Virus record (IMG/VR): IMGVR_UViG_3300025732_000089
Span: 1 to 41,449 of that record
Length of the DNA stretch: 41,449 nucleotides
Source of the DNA: a virus
Direction: 5' to 3' (one strand)
Part shown: piece by piece, positions 1 to 5,279 of the stretch
Layout of the letters: each line of letters begins with the position of its first letter
Position numbering within the stretch: position 1 is the first letter of the stretch
Made by a program: the position numbers and the translations under genes
The notes under the pieces: generated by a model
Database searches by the model: none
The model's input: only the letters and a program-made list of their open reading frames with translations
What the model was told of the DNA's origin: nothing

Positions 1-83
1 ACACCAAAAATTTCCGCTATTTCGGCGCCAGTCTTTCCCTCGTTCCAAAGCCTGATTATTCCCTGCTTAAGGCTTTCGTCCAT
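1..83 (-). CDS. HTH DNA-binding protein, partial (C-terminus outside the window)
   Basis: Read on the minus strand from ATG at 81-83, 27 residues are visible, beginning MDESLKQGIIRLWNEG and continuing KTGAEIAEIFGV. The pattern L-x-x-LW-x-EG-x-T-x-x-EIA-x-x-FGV is a typical helix-turn-helix like the N-terminus of GcrA or resolvase-type HTH domains. The start overlaps the stop of the upstream gene as TAATG, so it is translationally coupled to it. Its target and full length cannot be judged. GcrA-like versus generic HTH_7/HTH_29 is unresolved. Confidence 0.6.
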   Translation of the reverse strand, partial: MDESLKQGIIRLWNEGKTGAEIAEIFG

Positions 84-304
84 TATGCCCCCCAGTATGT
101 TTCGTGCTCTCTTATAATAGACATGACATCAGAAAAATCAGAGGCGCTATGCCTGATGCGCATCATAGTTGTATTCATTCGATGCAGCTGATTGTTGAGG
201 CGCGCAACCTCATCAATGTATGCGCGCCTCTCTGTGTCGAGCCTATCCTCAAGGATTTTTATAACGCCATGCAGGCGCAAGACTTCATCCTCGGCCCTTT
301 CCAT
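83..304 (-). CDS. Small coiled-coil protein, function unknown
   Basis: A 73-residue protein starting MERAEDEVLRLHGVIK. It is largely helical, with heptad-like leucine/isoleucine spacing (residues about 3-50) and many charged residues, as in the small coiled-coil proteins at 10.0-12.1 kb. I chose the ATG at 302-304 because it overlaps the upstream stop as TAATG, the same junction as at its own 3' end. A longer in-frame ATG six codons upstream would lie inside the preceding lipoprotein gene. No catalytic motif is visible. Confidence 0.6.
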   Translation of the reverse strand: MERAEDEVLRLHGVIKILEDRLDTERRAYIDEVARLNNQLHRMNTTMMRIRHSASDFSDVMSIIREHETYWGA

Positions 305-462
305 TATCGCCGCTCCCCGCATTTAACATAGTAATCGCCGGTCTTGATGCACTCAACGCCTTTGCCGGTAACCACCCTGCGGCTTTGATAGCCATTGGTG
401 TCAACATTTAACCGCTCAACGCATGCCGCCAGAGCAAGTGTCAGACACAAAATCATAATCAT
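304..462 (-). CDS. Small lipoprotein, 52 residues
   Basis: The protein starts MIMILCLTLALAAC, a short hydrophobic signal ending in a lipobox (L-A-A-C, lipid-modified Cys14). A polar domain with two further cysteines follows (C38 and C48 by count). The start at 460-462 follows GGGAGCGTTTTAC, a good Shine-Dalgarno. An upstream in-frame ATG (534) would put 24 polar residues before the signal and is less likely. It may be a superinfection-exclusion or envelope-modifying lipoprotein, but this is inference from the signal alone. Confidence 0.6.
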   Translation of the reverse strand: MIMILCLTLALAACVERLNVDTNGYQSRRVVTGKGVECIKTGDYYVKCGERR

Positions 463-509
463 GTAAAACGCTCCCTTTTCTATGTTTAATATGATACTAC
501 GCATATAGC

Positions 510-543
510 CTCCAAACAAACAGGGCCGCGACACGCGCGGCCC
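510..543 (-). terminator. Minus-strand hairpin terminator
   Basis: Perfect 8-bp inverted repeat GGGCCGCG / CGCGGCCC (523-530 and 536-543) with a 5-nt loop. On the minus strand it is followed by TGTTTGTTT. It sits between the DUF6378 gene and the lipoprotein gene, so it would attenuate minus-strand transcription. The tail is not a pure U-run, so strength is uncertain. Confidence 0.5.
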
Positions 544-550
544 ATTACTG

Positions 551-895
551 TTAACGCGTTATGTCGGTCTCAAGCCGGTCAAGATTTATTGACGCCTTGG
601 GTCTTGGGAGCTTTGACTTTATGTCAGACGCGTCAATTGAGAACTGCCCGGCAAATGCAAGGTAGTTGATGGCGTCAAAGTAATTGTCCTCAAGCGTATT
701 GTTTTCCTGCATGCGAGCAAGCTTCACGCATAGCAGGATCAATGCAAGCTCTCGCTCTGTGTATTTGTGATTGCCGCCGATAACGGCATTTGCAATTTCC
801 ACGGCCTTGTAAAAACAAGTGTCAGGCGACCCATACTGCTGCTGGCGCTCGTCAATAATTCTGGCGGCGGTAAGGAGGGTTTCTTTGTGGTGCAT
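551..895 (-). CDS. DUF6378-like phage protein
   Basis: 114 residues starting MHHKETLLTAARIIDERQ. The N-terminal A-x-x-IIDERQQQYGSP and the later ALILLCVKLARMQEN...DNYFDAINYLAFAGQ match, as I remember it, the DUF6378 family of small all-helical phage proteins. That family is usually encoded among early or nucleotide-metabolism genes and has no established biochemical role. The start at 893-895 follows GGAGAAAGGCATC. A longer ATG (916) is possible. The upstream gene's 3' end overlaps this start by about 44 bp. Confidence 0.65.
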   Translation of the reverse strand: MHHKETLLTAARIIDERQQQYGSPDTCFYKAVEIANAVIGGNHKYTERELALILLCVKLARMQENNTLEDNYFDAINYLAFAGQFSIDASDIKSKLPRPKASINLDRLETDITR

Positions 896-1151
896 GATGC
901 CTTTCTCCATTTTCATGTTTATTAAATACTTTTATTTTGCCGACGTAACGATGGTTTATCGCAACGTAGCCAGCGCTATAGTGGTCCGCATCCGGCCTGT
1001 CTCTGTAAAACTCCTCGACAACGACAAAATCATTTGTCGTCAAGGCTTTTACAAAGTCCTCAAGGCTATTTGACTCCTTGTGATCCACATGCATCTGGTG
1101 GACAGCGTTGCCGTTGTATGACGGCATATTCATGATCACCCAAAAGCGCAT
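852..1151 (-). CDS. Small hypothetical protein, 99 residues
   Basis: Starts MRFWVIMNMPSYNGN after an AGGGGAAACC ribosome-binding site. The middle (residues 30-60) has hydrophobic strands such as NDFVVVEEFYRDR and SAGYVAINHRYVGKI. The C-terminus is basic and polar and overlaps the next gene's start by about 44 bp, a long overlap for this phage. No family is recognised. A GC-rich hairpin (1177-1193) lies just upstream in the leader. Confidence 0.5.
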   Translation of the reverse strand: MRFWVIMNMPSYNGNAVHQMHVDHKESNSLEDFVKALTTNDFVVVEEFYRDRPDADHYSAGYVAINHRYVGKIKVFNKHENGERHHAPQRNPPYRRQNY

Positions 1152-1205
1152 GGTTTCCCCTGATGTGGACAGCGGAGGCGGCGCAAGGCCGCCCCCACAA
1201 ATCAT

Positions 1206-1847
1206 TTACCAGCCAAGATCGCCGCCGCCAGCCGGGGCGGCAACCTTTGTGGCCCCGGTGCTGGGCGGCGTGGCGTGCGTCGACGCATTTCTTGTCGACG
1301 AACCACGCTCCTTGTAAACAAGATCGCCAGGACGAGCCACCCAGCTGACGATCCTGAACTCGGGAACGTAGTTCGTCGACTTACGGGCCCCCTCACCCGT
1401 CGTGTGAGGCGCGGTGCGGCTCAACTCAACCACCGGCAACTTACCGGGGTTTTCCGCAGACGCAGCCTTGTAGTCATCGTGCAACTTATCAAACCCACGC
1501 AAAAAAGCCTTTGCCGTTGAACTGATCTCGCGAACATCGCCGCCAAAGTCCTTACCAAGCTTTACAAGGCAGCGAATGCCTTCGCGGTATTTGTCGCCAG
1601 GCTTCTCAGGCTTGGGTCCAGACCCAAGGCGCGTCAAAACATACTGCGGCGCCCCGCTCTCAAAGTCGATCCAGCCAGTCTCAAGGTTTTCCAGATCAAA
1701 GACGGCCTTGAACCCCGAAGTGATATCAGTCGGGATGCTTTCGCCGTTGACGCGATCCACGCGCGTCAGACGACCCGCCCGCGCATCATATTTAATGATC
1801 GGAAGAAAGTCAGCGCTATTGGTTTCATAATTGATGCCGATACCCAT
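1206..1847 (-). CDS. Hypothetical protein, candidate ssDNA-binding recombination partner
   Basis: 213 residues starting MGIGINYETNSADFLPIIKY. The N-terminal about 100 residues look beta-rich (FLPIIKYDARAGRL, FKAVFDLENLETGWIDF, QYVLTRLG). After a helical middle comes a low-complexity Ser/Thr/Ala/Gly tail ending GGGDLGW. A beta domain plus flexible tail with an acidic-aromatic tip is the layout of phage single-strand-binding proteins, and the gene follows a PD-(D/E)XK nuclease gene on the same strand. I do not recognise a defined family. The SSB-like role is inference from shape and context only. Confidence 0.45.
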   Translation of the reverse strand: MGIGINYETNSADFLPIIKYDARAGRLTRVDRVNGESIPTDITSGFKAVFDLENLETGWIDFESGAPQYVLTRLGSGPKPEKPGDKYREGIRCLVKLGKDFGGDVREISSTAKAFLRGFDKLHDDYKAASAENPGKLPVVELSRTAPHTTGEGARKSTNYVPEFRIVSWVARPGDLVYKERGSSTRNASTHATPPSTGATKVAAPAGGGDLGW

Positions 1848-1918
1848 GTTCTACTCTCCTGTTGCAGCAATCTAGCTTGCTGCTTGCTCTTGCCCGGTTC
1901 GGGCCAAGCTCTGCGGGA

Positions 1919-2671
1919 CTACATGCCCCAAATCTCAAACGCCGCCTGTCGTGTAAGCGGGTCGTTGAAGTAAAAACTGTCTACGTCGGGAACAACAAGC
2001 GACGCGAGCTCCATCGGATCATCGCTCATAGATATGAATTTCTGGATTGCAAGCCCTATTTTCCCCAAGGCGGCAACATGCTGGTCTACGTCTTCAAGCC
2101 TGTAGACTGCGGACTTCTTTGTGCTGACGTAAGCAATGCGAGGATCGAAATCTTTACCCTTCGCCGCAGTGTATAGGGCAACCTGACGCGCGTGATTGGT
2201 TTTGATCTTCGACGGTATTGCATGTGTAGTTTTCAGGTCTACGATAATCTTGTGATTTTCCCACGCGACGTCATAGTAACCGATAAACGGGACAAGCAAC
2301 CCGTCGAACCGATACTCAATTTTTCCTTGCGTGGATGTCGGAGGCCCGTAGCCCCTAAGCTCTGCCAGAGCGACGCGCACCATATCCGGAACAGCAGCCT
2401 GTTCCTTGCTCTTGGCCGGATCCTGGGAGAGCGCAGAAAGCTTATAAAATTCCTCGTTTGCAACTTTGATGCATTCGTCATCTGTGGCCCCCGTCAGCAA
2501 ACCATGAACAACGCCGGCCTCAGTCGCCGTCCCCCGGAAGGCGGCGCAGCCAACCTGACCGCGCCTCTTTAGTAGCTTCTCCATCACAAAAGTCGCCGGG
2601 CTGCCAATGAATGTGTTGCACGTAGATGGCGACAGATGCTGTATGTTGTGGATTTCAAACGGGTTTTTCAT
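1919..2671 (-). CDS. PD-(D/E)XK superfamily nuclease (RecB/Cas4-type exonuclease domain)
   Basis: 250 residues with the ordered motifs of this superfamily. LSPSTCNTF (residues 13-21) resembles the typical N-terminal LSPS-type motif. G131-YYD134 is followed by IIVDLK (D145 and K147, the D-x-K active site), and Q163-VALY167 is the QxxxY motif. The family cleaves DNA with Mg2+. In phages single-domain members act as recombination exonucleases or host-DNA degrading enzymes. It is the first gene of the leftward unit, upstream of the candidate ssDNA-binding protein, suggesting a recombination or end-processing pair. Which DNA it acts on cannot be told. Confidence 0.8.
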   Translation of the reverse strand: MKNPFEIHNIQHLSPSTCNTFIGSPATFVMEKLLKRRGQVGCAAFRGTATEAGVVHGLLTGATDDECIKVANEEFYKLSALSQDPAKSKEQAAVPDMVRVALAELRGYGPPTSTQGKIEYRFDGLLVPFIGYYDVAWENHKIIVDLKTTHAIPSKIKTNHARQVALYTAAKGKDFDPRIAYVSTKKSAVYRLEDVDQHVAALGKIGLAIQKFISMSDDPMELASLVVPDVDSFYFNDPLTRQAAFEIWGM

Positions 2672-2821
2672 GTAGCCTCAATGATCATCTTCTGGACCAT
2701 GCATATGGCTGCGGGGGCAGTCAAGCCGCAAAGAGACGCTTGACAAAAAATTTTGCCTAGTCATACGGAAAAGATCGGCGGCAATTTGTTGCCTGATTAT
2801 CTGCATCATAGAGGTTGAAAT
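2672..2821 (+). promoter_or_regulatory. Divergent intergenic region with a candidate rightward promoter
   Basis: This gap separates the leftward nuclease operon from the rightward replication block. It has a perfect -35 TTGACA (2740-2745) followed by an AT-rich stretch. The best -10 at the 18-bp spacing used elsewhere in this phage is weak (TACGGA, 2764-2769). A minus-strand TTGACT (2719-2724) could serve the leftward operon, but no good -10 follows it. The rightward call is moderate and the leftward one poor. Confidence 0.4.
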
Positions 2822-3388
2822 ATGCCAAAGCTTGTAACCATCGAGTTCGAAGGCACGTCCCCCTACTCGCAATCTCTCAAACACGGCACGCCGTATTTAG
2901 AGAAGGAAAGCCATGAGGACTACGAAGAGCGAACATGGCGGGAGAAGTGCAGCACAAACGACGCGGGGGAGATCGTTATCCCCGCAATGGGCTTCAAACA
3001 GGCCCTCGACTCCGTCGCCAAGCGCCTTGGCGACCAAATCCCCGGCAAGGGGAAGGCCACCTACACTAAACACTTCAAGGGAGGCGTGATCTGCGAGAGC
3101 GACGTCCCCATTGGCTGGTTCAAGGCCACCGTTCCCTCCATTACCATCAGCGCCAATAGCGACGGCGTTCGTGGATCCGGGAAGCGCGTCAATCGCACGT
3201 TTCCTCAGGTGCCGACATGGAAGGGGACTGTTGTTTTCGCCATATTGGATGACACCGTGACGCCCAAGGTATTTGAGCGTCACTTTGATGAGGCAGGGAG
3301 GTTCATTGGCCTTGGGCGGTTCCGCCCGGAAAACGGGGGGCTGAATGGGCGCTTCCGCGCAATAAAATACACGTATCAGAACATCTAG
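2822..3388 (+). CDS. Conserved phage protein with a C-terminal glycine-rich GRFRP motif
   Basis: 188 residues starting MPKLVTIEFEGTSPYSQS. Regions in order: an N-terminal beta segment; LEKESHEDYEERTWREK (about 27-43); a helical segment ending GKGKATYTKHFKGGV; and a C-terminal domain ending FIGLGRFRPENGG then LNGRFR. I recall similar phage proteins with the same order (E-T-H-E-x-YE-x-RTWRE, PGKGKxTYTKHF, GxGRFRP...GxGRF), but no established function. The Gly-rich loop near the end resembles that of ferredoxin-fold RAMP-like proteins; this is only a shape analogy. First gene of the rightward block. Confidence 0.55.
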   Translation: MPKLVTIEFEGTSPYSQSLKHGTPYLEKESHEDYEERTWREKCSTNDAGEIVIPAMGFKQALDSVAKRLGDQIPGKGKATYTKHFKGGVICESDVPIGWFKATVPSITISANSDGVRGSGKRVNRTFPQVPTWKGTVVFAILDDTVTPKVFERHFDEAGRFIGLGRFRPENGGLNGRFRAIKYTYQNI

Positions 3389-3470
3389 GATGATCTTCGC
3401 AGCGCAACGCATCACTCTGCATCGCGACGCATCGACTCGCAACGCAACGCAAATTTAAAAGGAGAACAAA
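3389..3470. repeat. Short tract of degenerate CGCAA/CGCAT pentamers
   Basis: The 82-bp gap contains runs such as GCGCAACGCATC, GCATCGCGACGCATCG and CGCAACGCAACGCAA. These are the same 5-bp units as in the large array at 4021-4541. A ribosome-binding site (AAAAGGAGAAC) for the next gene follows directly. The tract suggests the pentamer repeat has spread, or expanded separately, in this neighbourhood. Confidence 0.7.
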
Positions 3471-3965
3471 ATGGCTGACTACATCAAGGAAATGGCGCCG
3501 GAGACGCGCATAGTGATCGACCGCCTCAAGCGGATGCAGATTGGTGATGTTGTAACATATGGGGAGCTTTCGGCGGCCTGCGGCAAACCTGTTTCCGGGC
3601 AGACCTTCAATCTGGCTACAGCCAGGCGATTTCTTGTGAAGCACAATCACATGGTGTTCGAAGCAATTCGCAGTGTCGGACTGAAACGCCTTGACGACAC
3701 TGAGCTTGCAACATCCGCCAGCGACAAGTTCGTTGAAAAAAGCCGGCGGCATGCAAAAAGATCCGCGCAGAAAATGGCCTGCGTTGAAGATTACAGCAGG
3801 CTGTCTCCGGCGGCTCAGATTGCCCACACGATTAAAATCAGCTTCTTTGGCGCCATTGCCTACATGGCGCGCAAGGGCCAGCTTGAAAAAGCATCGCGCG
3901 CCGTGGCAGGAAGATCGGGCGAGCTGCCAATTAGCGAAACGCTGAAGGCTTTCTCGAAGGAATAA
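3471..3965 (+). CDS. Conserved phage protein, probable winged-helix DNA-binding domain
   Basis: 164 residues starting MADYIKEMAPETRIVIDRL. Residues about 15-70 (IGDVVTYGELSAACGK...NLATARRFLVKHNHMVFEAIRSVGLKRL) resemble a winged-helix domain: helix, Y-x-E-L turn, recognition helix and VFEAIRxVGLKRL wing. I recall phage proteins with the same V-x-GLKRL motif but no assigned function. The C-terminal half is helical and basic. AAAAGGAGAAC precedes the start. It lies between the two pentamer-repeat tracts, so it is a candidate to bind them; that is purely positional inference. Confidence 0.55.
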   Translation: MADYIKEMAPETRIVIDRLKRMQIGDVVTYGELSAACGKPVSGQTFNLATARRFLVKHNHMVFEAIRSVGLKRLDDTELATSASDKFVEKSRRHAKRSAQKMACVEDYSRLSPAAQIAHTIKISFFGAIAYMARKGQLEKASRAVAGRSGELPISETLKAFSKE

Positions 3966-4020
3966 CAAAATTGCAGCGCGCCTGTATTGAAATGCCGTTT
4001 CATGGGCGCGCTGACTTATT

Positions 4021-4541
4021 GTCTGATCGGGCTCCACGCCGCAGCGCATCTCATCGCGGCGCAGCGCGGCGCCACGCTCCGCAACGTTTCTTTTGGCGAT
4101 TTATCCTCGCTGCGCGGCGCTACGCTGCGCAACGCAACGCAACGCAACGTTTCTTTTGGCGATTTATCGGCGCCGCGCGCCGCTACGCGTCGCACCGCCG
4201 CGCACCGCTGCGCGTCGCACCGCATTGCAGTGCATCGCCGCGCACCGCGACGCAACGCAACGTTTCTTTTGGCAGTTTATCCACGCCGCGCAACACGTCG
4301 CTCCGCTCCGCTCCGCAACGCACCGCAACGTTTCTTTTGTCTGCTTACCTGCGCAGCGCATCGCAGCACATCGCGCCGCACCTCTACGCAACGTTTCTTT
4401 TGGCAATTTACCCTCGCCCCGCTCCGCGACGCATCGCAGCGCATCGCTACGCTACGTCTCGCCGCGCAACGCAACGTTTCTTTTGGCAATTTATCGGCGC
4501 GACGCTGCGCAACGCGTCGCTACGCTCCGCAATGCAACGCA
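4021..4541. repeat. Composite array: six 25-bp direct repeats in a degenerate 5-bp satellite
   Basis: Six copies start at 4081, 4144, 4257, 4325, 4388 and 4471. All share the 15-bp core GCAACGTTTCTTTTG, followed by a variable 10-bp end (usually GGC, two purines, TTTATC). They are separated by GC-rich spacers of 38, 88, 43, 38 and 58 bp built from CGCAA, CGCAT, CGCTA, CGCAC-type pentamers. Every spacer length is 3 modulo 5. Repeat-to-repeat distances are not multiples of 3, and stop-free reading exists in several frames on both strands, so this is not a repetitive protein. Spacers are low complexity, so it is not a CRISPR array. A role as iteron-type origin or recombination site is inferred from its place before the resolvase and primase-helicase genes. 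Confidence 0.85.
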
Positions 4542-4555
4542 ATCAGGGAGACAGC

Positions 4556-5017
4556 ATGAAAAACTATGTTTGCATTATGGGCCTCGACCCCGGTCTGTCA
4601 GGGGCCGTCGCCTTCTATTACCCATCACACCCGGAAAACATTGCCTGCTACGACATGCCCGCCGTGGACAAGCGCGTCAATGGCGCCGCGCTTTATGATC
4701 TGATCCAGCAGCACCGGCCAGATCTTGCAATTATTGAGGCTGTGCATTCAATGCCCGGGCAGGGCGTGAGCAGCAGCTTTAGTTTCGGCGTCTCATATGG
4801 CATCGCGCAGGGCGTGATCGCCGCCGCCAAGGTTCCCGTTGTTTTTGTGACGCCCGGCAAGTGGAAGAAATACTTTCTCTTGTCATCTGACAAGGAGGCG
4901 TCGCGCGGCCTTGCAATCAACAAGTGGCCGGCATCTGATCACTTCAGGAAGAAAAAGGATGAGGGGCGCGCGGAGGCGGCCTTGATTGCTCTGTGGGGAG
5001 CCAAGACGCAGATATAA
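4556..5017 (+). CDS. RuvC-like Holliday junction resolvase
   Basis: 153 residues starting MKNYVCIMGLDPGLSGA. RNase H-fold motifs in order: G9-LDPG with catalytic D11; LAIIEAVHSMPGQG with E61; and the C-terminal KKDEGRAEAALIALWG, where D135 and E140 stand where the last acidic residues of RuvC lie. The family cuts four-way junctions, in phages to debranch DNA before packaging or during recombination. I chose the ATG at 4556 because AGGGAGACAGC precedes it. The open frame extends 195 codons upstream, but only through the repeat array, and that extension is not credible protein. Confidence 0.85.
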   Translation: MKNYVCIMGLDPGLSGAVAFYYPSHPENIACYDMPAVDKRVNGAALYDLIQQHRPDLAIIEAVHSMPGQGVSSSFSFGVSYGIAQGVIAAAKVPVVFVTPGKWKKYFLLSSDKEASRGLAINKWPASDHFRKKKDEGRAEAALIALWGAKTQI

Positions 5018-5040
5018 AAAAAGACGCCCTTTCGGGCGCC
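5018..5040 (-). terminator. Hairpin after the resolvase gene, U-tract on the minus-strand side
   Basis: CGCCC (5025-5029) pairs with GGGCG (5034-5038) around a TTTC loop, next to an A-run (5016-5022). The A-run becomes a T-run only on minus-strand RNA. On the plus strand TGAAAGTTAG follows, without a U-tract. It may act weakly in the plus direction, or stop antisense transcription. Confidence 0.4.
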
Positions 5041-5136
5041 TGAAAGTTAGGGAGGAAACGCTCGCGACAAGGCGCCGCGAACAAAATGACACTGGATAAA
5101 TGCACCTTGCCTGTCAACCCCTCTTGTGGTGGGATG

Positions 5137-5168
5137 CAAAAAAATGGCCCCGATTGCCGTCGGGGCCA
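5137..5168 (-). terminator. Strong hairpin, U-tract on the minus-strand side
   Basis: A perfect 9-bp stem TGGCCCCGA (5145-5153) / TCGGGGCCA (5160-5168) with a 6-nt loop, preceded by seven A's (5138-5144). As minus-strand RNA this is a textbook intrinsic terminator. No minus-strand gene lies to its right, so its use is unclear. The rest of 5041-5279 shows no convincing gene. An AT-rich TTATATA at about 5213 could be a -10 for the next gene, but no -35 is clear. Confidence 0.5.
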
Positions 5169-5279
5169 AGGAAGAGTGTTGCTAAACCAATCAGCATCGA
5201 AGATGCTCTACTTATATACGCGCCATGACGCGTCATAGCAATATGTAGTGTCTCGATGCTCTCGAAAAAGAGAGCCGAC

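Noticed and set aside
1919-2671. CRISPR-associated Cas4
   Set aside because: The PD-(D/E)XK motifs fit the superfamily, but the conserved four-cysteine iron-sulphur cluster of Cas4 is not seen and there is no CRISPR context.
3471-3965. Alkyltransferase-like (MGMT/ATL) protein because of the VVTYGELSAACG segment
   Set aside because: There is no PCHR or PWHR active-site motif; the segment fits a winged-helix turn better.
4021-4541. CRISPR array
   Set aside because: Spacers vary widely in length (38-88 bp) and are degenerate low-complexity pentamers, the repeat is not palindromic, and no cas gene is nearby.
3971-4555. Protein-coding interpretation of the repeat region (an Arg/Ala/His-rich N-terminal extension of the resolvase)
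   Set aside because: Stop-free frames occur on both strands because the pentamers lack stop triplets. Repeat spacing does not keep any frame, and the resolvase has its own AGGGAG site and ATG at 4556.
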